Source: JALYOK01 sp963840785 (GTDB taxonomy: Bacteria; Pseudomonadota; Gammaproteobacteria; Burkholderiales; JALYOK01). From it: a DNA stretch of 64,000 nucleotides. Below, in pieces: positions 20,459-30,073 of the stretch. The stretch is taken from NCBI GenBank assembly GCA_963840785.1, contig CAWJAF010000006.1:47648-111647 (forward strand). Reading direction: 5' to 3'. The translations under genes and the position numbers were made by a program. The notes below the pieces were generated by a model. The model was given only the letters and a program-made list of their open reading frames with translations, made no database searches and was not told the DNA's origin. The first letter of the stretch is position 1; each line of letters starts with the position of its first letter.

Positions 20459-22833
20459 TTATTTGATACAAACGGCGCGAACCTGAGCGATATCGGTGAT
20501 TCCCAACAGAATTTTTTCAATGCCGTCTTGTTTCAACGTGCGCATTCCTTCTGCCAAGGCAATGGCAAAAAGTTCAGCCACACGCGCCTTCTCTTGAATG
20601 GCCTTTTTCACTGCGTCGCGAGCCAACCATTAACTCGTGCAGCGCGACCCGGCCACGGTAGCCGGTGCCGCCGCAGGCGTCGCATCCGACGGGACTATGC
20701 AATGTAAACTCGCCTTTTTCGTTCGCGAAATCTTTCACCCAATCCTCATATACTTTGCGGAACGACCCTTGCGGATCACTCTTCCAATCCGTCGTATTCG
20801 TGAGTTCTTCACAGTATTCCGTTAAAAGGCGCTTAATTTCGTCTTGCGTCGCGGAATGCGGTTTCTTGCAATTGGCACAAAGCCGTTTTGCCAAACGTTG
20901 CGCGAGAATGCCAAGAATTGCATCGGCGAAATTGAACGGATCCATGCCCATATCAAGCAAACGCAAAATACTTTCCGGCGCGCTATTGGTATGAAGCGTC
21001 GAGAACACTAAATGGCCCGTGAGTGAGGCTTCAATGCCGATCTGGGTAGTCTCCTTGTCGCGCATCTCACCGACCATGATCACATCCGGATCCGCACGCA
21101 AAAATGCGCGCATGGCGGTTGCGAAATTGAGGCCTGCTTTGTTATTCATTTGAACCTGCCGCAATCCCTTTTGGGTAATCTCGACCGGATCTTCCGCAGT
21201 CCAAATTTTGGTATCAGGCGTATTGATATGCTTTAGTACCGAGTGCAATGTCGTGGTTTTCCCGGACCCCGTTGGCCCGCAACAGAAAAACAAACCATAC
21301 GGCTTGCTGACAACTTTTTTGAGATTTTCCTCGTTGCGTTGCGACAACTTAAGTTTATTTAAAGGCAACGGCTCACCGGCAGCCAGAATACGCATCACGA
21401 CATCTTCTAGTCCGCCGGCCGTGGGGATGGTCGCTACGCGCAGCTCGATATCTAAAGGCCCGTACTTCTTAAATTTGATCTTGCCGTCTTGCGGCTTGCG
21501 GCGTTCTGAAATATCAAGATCGCACATGATTTCGAGACGCGTAACTAAGGGCGATCGATAGCTCGCGGGCACTTCGATATACAACATCAGAGAACCATCT
21601 TTACGAAAGCGAATTTCGGTTTTATTTTTGCCCGGATAAGGCTCAATATGAATATCCGAAACACCTTGATTGTAAGCATCGATAATAACTTTGTTTACAA
21701 ATTTCACGAGCTCGTTGTCGGAAGCGGCAGAGACGTCTTCCGGTGCCAAAGCTTCATCACCGGCATCTTGCTCCATACCCGACAACATGTCGTCGATCGA
21801 TCCCACCGCCGTTCGTGCTATCGGAGAAAAATTGATCCAGCGTTTGTACAAACTCTCGGTGCGTCGTAACCTTGTAGATTAGTTTATTTTTGACGAAAAC
21901 GTTTCTTGCAACATGCGATGCCCGAATTTTCTCCGGGTCAGTCGTCATAATTACAATGCCGTCTTTATTTTCTTCGACCGGCAGCCACTGCGCGCTCGCA
22001 GCGTATTCGCGTTTAATGTTACGCAGTAAATCCATTGGCTTTATGCGATCGGATTTGTACGCCTCATGACCGACTTGGAAGAATTTTGCAAGCGCTTGGC
22101 CAAGAATCGAGGACTTAATCTGAAACTCCTCGATCAACACCTCTTCGATATCAATGTTCTTGCGCCGTGCCGAGCGAACTGCTAGATCAAGTTCGCCCGC
22201 GGAAATAACGTTGTCGGAAACAAGAAAGTCGTATTTTGTGCCGATTTGCGCAGTCTGTTGGCGCGGACGAAAAGCGGGCGCCAAAACTTTGGCGAGCTCG
22301 GAAATCCGTGCGAGTTCGCCATCGGGAAACGCGACGCCAGACACCGTATTAATTAATTGCAGTACGCCTAGCAATTGCGGGCGCTCGTCGCCGCTCAATA
22401 CCGGCGCGAGCAACATCTGTTTGGATCGATAACCGGTGCGTCGATCAACTTCCTTCAGAAAATGTAACCTGGGGTTATATTTTTTAAGTTCGTTCTCATC
22501 GTATACGTCGTTTACTTTAAAGACTGCTTTGTGGTACGCGCAATATCCCGCAACACTGGTCTCGGTGATTGGGAGCTTCAAATCTTTGAAAGAGGTTAGG
22601 CCCGTCTTAACGCGGGAAATCAGCGACGATTTGTCGTCTGTGATGGTATAGACGGTGAGGCGGTCGGCCTCGAACATTTCACAGACCTCTTGGCTAAGGT
22701 CCGCCATGAATTCGTCAAGCGTCGTCGCCGCAAGAGCGCGATCGCTGATGGACTGCAATTTTTTCGCGAATTCAGCTCGGGGATTTGCATCTCCTCCGGC
22801 AGCAGCGCGTTTTGGCTCAAGTACGGCACTCAT
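20459..22833 (-). CDS. GspE/PilB-type secretion ATPase with N-terminal GAF domain, two frame breaks
   Basis: Residues ~20-195 form a GAF domain (EADRLTVYTITDDKSSLISR, LLGVLQLINTVSG). Residues ~200-330 form an MshEN/T2SSE_N-type domain. The remainder is the hexameric secretion ATPase: Walker A GPTGSGKTTTLHS, Asp box and Walker B DPDVIMVGEMRDKET, His box STLHTNSAPES, and the two CxxC zinc pairs (CANC, CDACGG). Frame changes near 21,800 and 20,620; the last frame ends GITDIAQVRAVCIK at 20459. No other pilus or type II secretion gene is in the window, and the neighbours are signalling proteins, so a regulatory role is possible. Confidence 0.88.
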
Positions 22834-22989
22834 TTCAACCTTACCCTAAGCATCTAGATCGACTAGCATAATCGATTTTGTTTTCAATACAAGACTTGTA
22901 ATCATTGTTAACAAATCCCTTTAATTTGCTTTGACTTGCGTGATACGAAACGTCGTAGTGCCTGTCAAAAACAGCAGCCTTTTCTTAAT

Positions 22990-23754
22990 CTAAAGTTCGA
23001 ATACTTGGCATTGCAAAAGCCGCTTTGGCTTTCCACTCAAAACGGCGGCGCTAATTTCAGCCATTATGGAGTCTTCTTCGCCGGGTTTCATATGCGTAAT
23101 ATAGATCTCAGCCTCGCCGCTAAACTTTTTCAATTCCGCAGCTAGGCGCAACGGATAAAGATGCTTTGATGCGTCGGCGACTGCTTGATCACGGTTAGCG
23201 AATGCCGTTTCGATCAACACAAAGCGCAAATTCTTGCATTCGTTCGCTACTTCCCACAGTGCATCGTTTGCACTCGTATCCCCGCTGAAAATCAAACTAC
23301 TTCTGCCACTATCAACGAGATACCCGACACTTGGGACCACATGATTTGATGCGATCGAGCGAATTATTCTGTCGCCGAGGACTACTTTGGCACCGACCAT
23401 CATCGATTCGAATTTGAGGTATGGTTGCTCCGGTGTAGGAATCCGCGTGAAATCGGGCCAGATTCGCCAGTTAAAAATATGATCCTTAAGCGTGCGAATT
23501 GTTGCGTCGAGCGCGTGTACCACAAGTGGTTTTTTTCGAACGCTTCCAACTGTATCGACAATCCATGGAATCGCGGCGACGTGATCGAGGTGCGAGTGGG
23601 TCAAAAACACATGATCGATCTTGGCCAATTGCATAAGCGTCAAGTCTGTCGCACCGGTTCCGGCGTCGATCAAGATATCTTCATCAATCAGGAACGAAGT
23701 GGTTCTTAAGCTTGCGCCGACGCCACCACTACAGCCGAGAACTTCAAACCTCAT
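22990..23754 (-). CDS. metallo-beta-lactamase-fold cyclic-nucleotide phosphodiesterase-like protein
   Basis: 254 residues, intact. The metal-binding THSHLDHV motif, the following Asp in IFSGDTSANDALW and the late His in IYITHMKPGEE match class II 3',5'-cyclic-nucleotide phosphodiesterase/RNase Z-like enzymes. A short N-terminal strand MRFEVLGCSGGVG is typical. No signal peptide. Third gene of the PP2C-FHA-PDE-ATPase-HD-GYP operon; 18 bases separate it from the FHA gene. Confidence 0.82.
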   Translation of the reverse strand: MRFEVLGCSGGVGASLRTTSFLIDEDILIDAGTGATDLTLMQLAKIDHVFLTHSHLDHVAAIPWIVDTVGSVRKKPLVVHALDATIRTLKDHIFNWRIWPDFTRIPTPEQPYLKFESMMVGAKVVLGDRIIRSIASNHVVPSVGYLVDSGRSSLIFSGDTSANDALWEVANECKNLRFVLIETAFANRDQAVADASKHLYPLRLAAELKKFSGEAEIYITHMKPGEEDSIMAEISAAVLSGKPKRLLQCQVFEL

Positions 23755-23772
23755 CTAGGCAATATACACCGA

Positions 23773-24537
23773 CTACTGCGCCGCGCTCATAAAAAACTCC
23801 ATCTTGATTCCCGCGATTTCAATGATATCGTGATCGGCTAACGGATGTGCTTGCGCACTTAAGTTCACGCCATTCAAAACCGGATAGGTAGAGCCTTCTA
23901 CGTGGGTGATGAAGTAGCTTGTAGGTCGCTTTGTGATCACGGCCACTTGAACCCCAGGCTTACCGAGCGTCGTTAAGGTTTTGGTCAACTCCATAACACG
24001 GCCGGCGTTTCCACCATTCAAAATTTGAATCGACGCGCTAGTCGCGATTGGCGCAGCGGGAGCGGCCGTTGGCCGTGCGGCGGCGAGCGTGACCGGGCGC
24101 GAGGTTGCGGTGCCAGTGAAGCTTTGCTTCCCAACCATCGTATCGCCTCCTACAGGCTGCGCTTCGGCCACTGGCGATGGGCTGACCGTTGCGGGGCGTC
24201 GCATCACCATTGTCTTTTCGAAGTCTTCGGCGGTGGTCGCGCTTGGTGTATCGTTCAGATACTTCAGACGGTGCTTTCCCAACTCGATCACATCGCCATT
24301 TTGCAAGAAATGTTTCTTGACCATTTGGCCATTAACAAGGGTGCCGTTTGTACTACCCAAATCTTCCATAAACGAATCGCTGAGTATAGTGATAACTGCG
24401 GCGTGCTCACTGCTCACCGCAAGGTTATCAATCTGAATATCGTTATGGGGTTTGCGTCCGATCAAAACGCGTTCCTTGCTTAGGAAATATTCCCCTAGAA
24501 CGGCACCTTCGAGACTTAAAACTAGTTTTCCCGCCAT
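23773..24537 (-). CDS. double FHA-domain protein
   Basis: Two forkhead-associated phosphothreonine-binding domains in 254 residues. FHA1 (residues ~20-95) has GRKPHNDIQI, SSEHAAV and DLGSTNGTLVNG. FHA2 (~165-250) is a shorter form with the TLGKPGVQVAVI, YFITHVEGSTYPVLNGV stretch. They are joined by an Ala/Pro/Thr-rich linker. The Thr-rich linker (EKTMVMR near residue 107) could be a phosphorylation site. One base separates its start from the end of the PP2C gene, so both act in the same phospho-signalling circuit; no Ser/Thr kinase gene is in the window. Confidence 0.9.
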   Translation of the reverse strand: MAGKLVLSLEGAVLGEYFLSKERVLIGRKPHNDIQIDNLAVSSEHAAVITILSDSFMEDLGSTNGTLVNGQMVKKHFLQNGDVIELGKHRLKYLNDTPSATTAEDFEKTMVMRRPATVSPSPVAEAQPVGGDTMVGKQSFTGTATSRPVTLAAARPTAAPAAPIATSASIQILNGGNAGRVMELTKTLTTLGKPGVQVAVITKRPTSYFITHVEGSTYPVLNGVNLSAQAHPLADHDIIEIAGIKMEFFMSAAQ

Positions 24538-24538
24538 C

Positions 24539-25375
24539 TTAATTTCCTCGTGAACTAAACCAGGACTTCATTCGCGCCATCCATCCGCGCTGTGCGGGGA
24601 AGGCTTGTAACACTTTGATCAACACGACCGAGACATTGTCCCGGCCACCACTGTCATTGGCCGATAAGACGAGCTGGTCGGCAGACAACGCTAAATTCGA
24701 TTGCAATGCCAGCAGCGTCAGACGAATCTCTTCATCGTCGACCATATCGTTCAAACCATCTGAACAAATCAAATAAACATCCCCCGGCAACACAGCGTGG
24801 CTATGAATCTCCGCCTCAACCTTGGGATCAATTCCCAGTGCCCGGGTTAACAGGTTTTTATTGCGCGACTTGCGTGCATCTTCCTTGCTGATCAAACCGT
24901 TGTCCATTTGCTCCTGGAGGAGCGAATGATCTTTGGTAATCTGGTCCAACACCTCGCCGCGCAAGCGATACATTCGCGAATCGCCGATGTGCCCGACCGT
25001 CAGGTGATTGTCGTAAAACAATCCCGTGACTAAGGTTGTCCCCATACCCGCACATTGCGGCTCGTTCTGGGCCTTTTCAAAAATTGCCCAATTCGCACGC
25101 TCGACCTGCTCTCGGATCGAGTTTCCGGCGATTTCTACGCTATTTGCTAACGCGCCCTTACTCGCCGTTAAGCCCCGCCAGGCGTGGTTCAAGCCCTCGA
25201 CAATAATGCGAGCGGCCATTCCGCTTGCCACTTCGCCGGCGTTATAGCCGCCCATCCCGTCCGCAAGGAGCACTACGCCAGTCTCACTTTCATGCGCGAC
25301 AAAATCCTCATTGTGCGAGCGAACCTTTCCAGGATCCGTTCGGCTTACGATTTCGATTGAACTGCTCATTGTCAT
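24539..25375 (-). CDS. PP2C-family serine/threonine phosphatase
   Basis: Removes phosphate from Ser/Thr of partner proteins. PPM/Stp1 motifs: RSHNEDFVA, LLADGMGGYNAGEVASG, GMGTTLV, TVGHIGDSRMYRLR, TKDHSLLQEQ, ICSDGLNDMVDDEEI and GRDNVSVVLIKV. About 278 residues. The best start is ATG 25375 (MTMSSSIEIVSRTDPGKVR); an upstream in-frame ATG at 25426 would add 17 residues without family support. First gene of the five-gene reverse-strand operon; divergent from aceE. Confidence 0.92.
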   Translation of the reverse strand: MTMSSSIEIVSRTDPGKVRSHNEDFVAHESETGVVLLADGMGGYNAGEVASGMAARIIVEGLNHAWRGLTASKGALANSVEIAGNSIREQVERANWAIFEKAQNEPQCAGMGTTLVTGLFYDNHLTVGHIGDSRMYRLRGEVLDQITKDHSLLQEQMDNGLISKEDARKSRNKNLLTRALGIDPKVEAEIHSHAVLPGDVYLICSDGLNDMVDDEEIRLTLLALQSNLALSADQLVLSANDSGGRDNVSVVLIKVLQAFPAQRGWMARMKSWFSSRGN

Positions 25376-25426
25376 TATCGATGCGTATCCTAAACGCTGC
25401 AGCGCCACATAATTTTCGCTAAGCAA

Positions 25427-25823
25427 GCGAACTCATTTAACAATGGCTCAAAAATTTCAGGAATATCTAATTTGGCCACTTCCGGTCAGATCACAAATTC
25501 TTTATAATACAGCGATCTAATCAACGCTGACTAACGCACTTCATGCGATCCGTGGAGTTGTCGACATGATAAGCACCACGCACTGCGCTACCCCTGCAGT
25601 TGATTCCAACTCCGTCCCGGTGTTCGACTCCAAACTGCAAGTACATTACAGGTTTTTCCTTAAATGTAATAACCGCTTAATGTGGTTATTTCGTATTTAC
25701 CTTTAGTTTAGCGCAAATGTATATGTTTTTTCAACAAAAATCTAATAAAACCTTTTAGCAACTTGATGTAATTGGTTTTGTACGCGACAACCGTGGAACA
25801 AACTGTGACTTTTAGGAGCTGTT
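25427..25823. promoter_or_regulatory. divergent regulatory region between the PP2C operon and aceE
   Basis: About 400 AT-rich bases. A 7-bp inverted repeat AATAACC-N9-GGTTATT lies at 25668-25690 and overlaps a second pair ATTACA (25645-25650) / TGTAAT (25665-25670), a plausible operator for the pdh operon. TATAAT-like TTTATAATAC is at 25501-25510. A 46-codon frame at 25566-25706 (MISTTHCATPAV...) has no good ribosome-binding site and I do not call it. AGGAGC (25815-25820) is the aceE ribosome-binding site. Confidence 0.4.
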
Positions 25824-28484
25824 ATGGCCGCCGTGCCGGATTTTGATCAAAACGAAACGCAAGAATGGCTTGATGCTCTGGATGCGGTCATTGAACGCGA
25901 GGGCCCGCAACGCGCACACGACCTGATCGAACTGTTGACAGATAAGGCGCGGCGTTCCGGCGCCCACATCCCCTATAGCGCCAATACCGCCTACATAAAT
26001 ACCATCCCACCACACATGGAGGAACGTTCGCCCGGTGATGCCGCGATGGAAGAGCGAATTCGCTCGATTTGCCGCTGGAATGCGCTAGCAATGGTCGTTC
26101 GTGCCAACAAGAACGACGACGAGCTAGGCGGCCATATCGCCAGCTTCGCGTCGGTAGGCACCTTATTCGGCGTCGGTTTTAACCATTTTTGGCATGCGCC
26201 GAGCGACGGCCACGGTGGCGATCTCGTTTATTTTCAAGGCCATTCCGCCCCCGGTATTTATGCCCGCGCCTATTTGGAAGGCCGGCTTACGGAAGAGCAA
26301 CTCACCAATTTCCGCCGCGATGTCGACGGCAAAGGCGTCACCTCTTACCCGCACCCCTGGCTGATGCCGGATTTCTGGCAATTCCCAACCGTATCCATGG
26401 GCCTCGGCCCGTTGATGGCGATTTATCAAGCGCGCTTCATGAAATACCTGCATGCACGCGGAATCGCCAATACCGAAAACCGCAAAGTGTGGTGCTTCTG
26501 CGGCGACGGCGAAATGGACGAGCCGGAATCCCTTGGCGCAATCGGCATGGCGCAACGGGAAAATCTCGATAACCTGATCTTTGTCGTCAACTGTAATTTG
26601 CAACGTCTCGACGGCCCGGTACGCGGCAATGGCAAAATTATTCAAGAGTTGGAAGGCGATTTTCGCGGCGCCGGCTGGAACGTCATCAAGCTGATATGGG
26701 GCTCCTACTGGGATCCGCTCTTAGCAAGAGACAAAGATGGCGCATTGCAAAAAATTATGGAAGAAACCGTCGACGGCGAATATCAAAACTACAAAGCCAA
26801 CGACGGTGCGTTCGTGCGAAAACATTTCTTCGGCAAGCATCCAAAGGCGCTGGAATTGGTCTCACGCATGACCGATGACGACGTCTGGCGCTTAAATCGC
26901 GGCGGCCACGATCCGCACAAAATCTACGCCGCATACGCCGCCGCAACGAAACACAAAGGCCAGCCAACAGTTATCCTCGCCAAGACCGTAAAGGGCTACG
27001 GCATGGGCGCAATCGGCGAAGCAAAAAACACCACGCACCAACAAAAGAAAATGGACGTTGAAGCGCTGAAGAAATTCCGCGATCGCTTCAATGTGCCGAT
27101 CTCCGACGACAAAATTGCCGACGTGCCGTTCTACAAACCAGCCGATGACGATCCCATCATCGTCTACATGCAGGGGCATCGCAAAGCGCTCGGCGGTTAT
27201 TTACCCTCGCGCCGCCAAACCGCGCCAGCACACAAAATTCCGCCGCTGGAAACGTTCGACGTGTTGCTGAAAAGCACCGAGGAACGCGAAATTTCTACGA
27301 CCATGGCCTTCGTGCGCATGCTCACCATGCTCACCCGCGACAAAGAGATTGGCAAATACATCGTGCCGATCGTGCCCGACGAAGCGCGCACTTTCGGCAT
27401 GGAAGGCTTGTTCCGCACGCTCGGCATTTACTCGTCGCAAGGCCAGCTCTACACGCCGGTCGATAAAGACCAATTGCTCTATTATCGCGAAGACAAAGCC
27501 GGGCAAATTTTGGAAGAAGGCATCAACGAAGCCGGCGCCATGTCGTCGTGGATCGCCGCCGCCAGCGCGTATTCGAATCACGGCGTCAACATGATTCCGT
27601 TTTACATTTACTACTCGATGTTCGGCTTCCAGCGCATCGGCGATTTGGCTTGGGCTGCTGGCGACATTCAAGCGCGCGGCTTCATGCTCGGCGGCACAGC
27701 GGGACGCACGACTTTGAATGGCGAAGGCCTGCAACATCAAGACGGCCAAAGTCATTTGCATGCGTCTTTCATTCCGAATTGCGTTTCATACGATCCGACT
27801 TTTTCCTACGAAGTTGCCGTAATCATTCAACACGGCATGAAACGCATGTATGAAAATCAGGAAAACGTTTTTTATTATTTAACGTTGATGAACGAAAATT
27901 ACGTTCATCCGGAAATGCCGAAAGGCTCCGAAGAAGGCATCATCAAGGGCCTATATTTATTTCAAGCGGGCGCGGCGAAATCAAAAGCACCACGCGTGCA
28001 ATTGCTCGGCTCCGGCACGATCTTTCGCGAAGTCATCGCCGCTGCTGAATTGTTGAAGAAAGATTGGGGCGTCGAGTCGGACATTTGGAGTGCGCCAAGT
28101 TTCAACGAGCTACGCCGCGAGGCGCTTGATTGCTCGCGCTGGAACATGCTGCACCCAGAAGCCAAGCCCCATGTGCCTTACGTGACAGCATGCCTGGAGA
28201 AGCAAGCGGGACCTGCCATTGCAGCCACCGACTACGTTAAATCTTATGCCGATCAGATTCGCGAATTTGTGCCGAGTCGCTATGTCGCGCTCGGCACCGA
28301 TGGTTTTGGCCGCTCCGACAGTCGCGAACAGTTGCGCAAATTCTTCGAGGTCGATCGTCACTTCGTCACCATCGCCGCATTAAAAGCATTAGCCGATGAA
28401 GGCACGATCAAGCCCAAAGTCGTCAGTGATGCCATTAGGAAATACGGTGTTGATGCGGAGAAAGATAATCCGCGGTTGGTGTGA
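25824..28484 (+). CDS. aceE: pyruvate dehydrogenase E1 component (homodimeric)
   Basis: Thiamine-diphosphate-dependent decarboxylation of pyruvate and acetyl transfer to the lipoyl group of E2. 886 residues, intact and the family's normal length. TPP site GDGEMDEPES with the Asn-containing NLIFVVNCNLQRLDG; GSGTIFREV and DGFGRSDSR in the C-terminal domain are characteristic. Good ribosome-binding site AGGAGC. First gene of aceE-aceF-lpdA. No frame break over 2.66 kb, in contrast to many neighbours. Confidence 0.97.
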   Translation: MAAVPDFDQNETQEWLDALDAVIEREGPQRAHDLIELLTDKARRSGAHIPYSANTAYINTIPPHMEERSPGDAAMEERIRSICRWNALAMVVRANKNDDELGGHIASFASVGTLFGVGFNHFWHAPSDGHGGDLVYFQGHSAPGIYARAYLEGRLTEEQLTNFRRDVDGKGVTSYPHPWLMPDFWQFPTVSMGLGPLMAIYQARFMKYLHARGIANTENRKVWCFCGDGEMDEPESLGAIGMAQRENLDNLIFVVNCNLQRLDGPVRGNGKIIQELEGDFRGAGWNVIKLIWGSYWDPLLARDKDGALQKIMEETVDGEYQNYKANDGAFVRKHFFGKHPKALELVSRMTDDDVWRLNRGGHDPHKIYAAYAAATKHKGQPTVILAKTVKGYGMGAIGEAKNTTHQQKKMDVEALKKFRDRFNVPISDDKIADVPFYKPADDDPIIVYMQGHRKALGGYLPSRRQTAPAHKIPPLETFDVLLKSTEEREISTTMAFVRMLTMLTRDKEIGKYIVPIVPDEARTFGMEGLFRTLGIYSSQGQLYTPVDKDQLLYYREDKAGQILEEGINEAGAMSSWIAAASAYSNHGVNMIPFYIYYSMFGFQRIGDLAWAAGDIQARGFMLGGTAGRTTLNGEGLQHQDGQSHLHASFIPNCVSYDPTFSYEVAVIIQHGMKRMYENQENVFYYLTLMNENYVHPEMPKGSEEGIIKGLYLFQAGAAKSKAPRVQLLGSGTIFREVIAAAELLKKDWGVESDIWSAPSFNELRREALDCSRWNMLHPEAKPHVPYVTACLEKQAGPAIAATDYVKSYADQIREFVPSRYVALGTDGFGRSDSREQLRKFFEVDRHFVTIAALKALADEGTIKPKVVSDAIRKYGVDAEKDNPRLV

Positions 28485-28511
28485 CCCTTCACCGCAATGG
28501 TTAACGCTTTT

Positions 28512-28590
28512 CCCCTCACCCCTCTCCCCTTAAACGGGGAGAGGGAACAGAATCCCCTCTCCCGCTTGCGGGAGAGGGCTAGGGTGAGGG
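28512..28590. repeat. intergenic palindromic repeat, CCCTCACCC type (second copy)
   Basis: CCCCTCACCCCTCTCCCC ... GGGGAGAGGG ... CCCCTCTCCCGCTTGCGGGAG ... AGGGTGAGGG, matching the element at 1826-1906. It contains two nested hairpins and lies between aceE and aceF. Confidence 0.8.
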
Positions 28591-28639
28591 TCCGTGCGTT
28601 AAAATACACAGTGAATTTTAAAATTCAAACGGAATATTC

Positions 28640-29978
28640 ATGAGCAACTTAGTTGAAATAAAAGTACCCGACATCGGCGATTTTAAAGAAGTCGAAATCA
28701 TCGAAATCTTGGTCAAGGCTGGCGATACGGTGAAAAACGACGCCAGCGTTTTGGTGTTGGAATCGGACAAAGCGACGATGGAAATTCCATCGCCTTCCGC
28801 CGGCACGGTGAAAGAATTGAAAGTGAAAGTCGGCGACAAAGTCTCGCAAGGCACGCTATTCATGATGCTCGAAACTAGCGCCGCCGAGCAGCAAGCGAAG
28901 GCTGTCGCGCAAAGCGCGATCGAGCGCGCCGCCGTGGTGACCGCACCGGTTAAAGAAGCCGTCGCCGCGCCCGCCTTCGATCCGGCGCGCACCGTCATCG
29001 TCGCACCGCCTGCCGCCGAGATTTCTGTCGCGCCAAGCGCCGAAGGTAATCCTCACGCCAGCCCGTCGGTGCGCAAATTCGCGCGCGAACTCGGCGTGAA
29101 TTTGAACGCCGTGACCGGCACCGCAGAAAAAGGCCGCATCACTAAAGAAGATGTTCAGGGCTTCGTGAAGCAAACGATTGCAGGTGGCGGGACAGCGACC
29201 TCGCGCGGCACAGCCACCAGCGTCAACTTCGCGCCAAACCTGCCCGATTTACCGAATGTGGACTTCAGCAAATTCGGACCGATCGAACTAAAAGCACTGT
29301 CGCGCATCAAGAAAATTTCCGGCCCGGCGCTACATCGCAACTGGCTGGCGATTCCGCACATCACCCAATTCGATGAAGCGGACATGACCGAGCTTGAAGC
29401 CTTCCGCAAAGCGCAAGGCGCCGACGCCGAGAAGCAAGGCGTCAAGCTCACGCCGCTGGCGTTCATGATCAAAGCCGCTGTCGCCGCACTAAAAAAATTT
29501 CCCGAGTTCAACAGCTCGCTCGATCGCGACGGCGCAAATTTAGTTCTGAAAAATTATTACCACATTGGTTTTGCGGCTGATACGCCGAATGGCTTGGTCG
29601 TTCCCGTGATCAAAAACGCCGATCAAAAAGGCGTCATGGCGATCGCCAAAGAACTCGGCGAACTCTCCGCCCTCGCCCGCGAAGGCAAACTCAAACCGAC
29701 GGATATGCAAGGCGGCACGTTCAGCATTTCCAGCTTAGGCGGCATCGGCGGCACGCACTTCACGCCGATCATCAACGCGCCGGAAGTCGCGATCTTGGGC
29801 GTCGGCCGCTCGAATATGAAACCGGTTTGGAATGCAGAAAAAGAAAGCTTTCGTACCGCGCCTGATCGTGCCAATTTCCTTGTCCTACGATCATCGCGTG
29901 GTCGACGGCGCACTCGGCGCGCGCTTCATTACTTTCTTGAATGGCGCGTTGAGCGACATTCGCCGCTTAGTCCTGTAA
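28640..29978 (+). CDS. aceF: dihydrolipoamide acetyltransferase (PDH E2), one frame break near the end
   Basis: Forms the core of the pyruvate dehydrogenase complex. One lipoyl domain (lipoyl Lys in LESDKATMEIP), an Ala/Pro linker, peripheral-subunit-binding domain (ASPSVRKFARELGV) and the catalytic domain (ALSRIKKISGPALHRNWLAIPHIT). The active-site DHRVVDG lies after a frame change near 29,845 that restores the ending FITFLNGALSDIRRLVL at 29978. Only one lipoyl domain, while two or three are common in E. coli-type E2; the second lipoyl domain of this system sits on LpdA. Confidence 0.94.
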
Positions 29979-29982
29979 ATAC

Positions 29983-30070
29983 CTGGGACTAGGGGCTAGG
30001 GACTTGGGACTGGAAATACCCACCCCTAGCCCCGAGTCCTCAGTCCCTAGCCTCTAACCCCAGCCCCTAA
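29983..30070. repeat. intergenic palindromic repeat GGGACTAGGG...CCCTAGCC
   Basis: Between aceF and lpdA, GGGACTAGGGGCTAGGGACT is mirrored by AGTCCCTAGCCTCTAACCCC, with an inner ACCCCTAGCCCC arm. It is a distinct family from the CCCTCACCC element, and very C/T-biased on the + strand of its right half. Confidence 0.65.
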
Positions 30071-30073
30071 AAT

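Noticed and set aside
18728..25375. Type IV pilus or type II secretion locus
   Set aside because: Only the ATPase is present; no pilin, prepilin peptidase, secretin or inner-membrane platform gene is nearby.
25566..25706. 46-codon frame upstream of aceE
   Set aside because: No ribosome-binding site, no family and overlaps the palindromic regulatory sequence.
27201..27761. 186-residue reverse frame within aceE
   Set aside because: Antisense shadow of a clean, well-conserved gene with GC-rich codons; no start context and no family.
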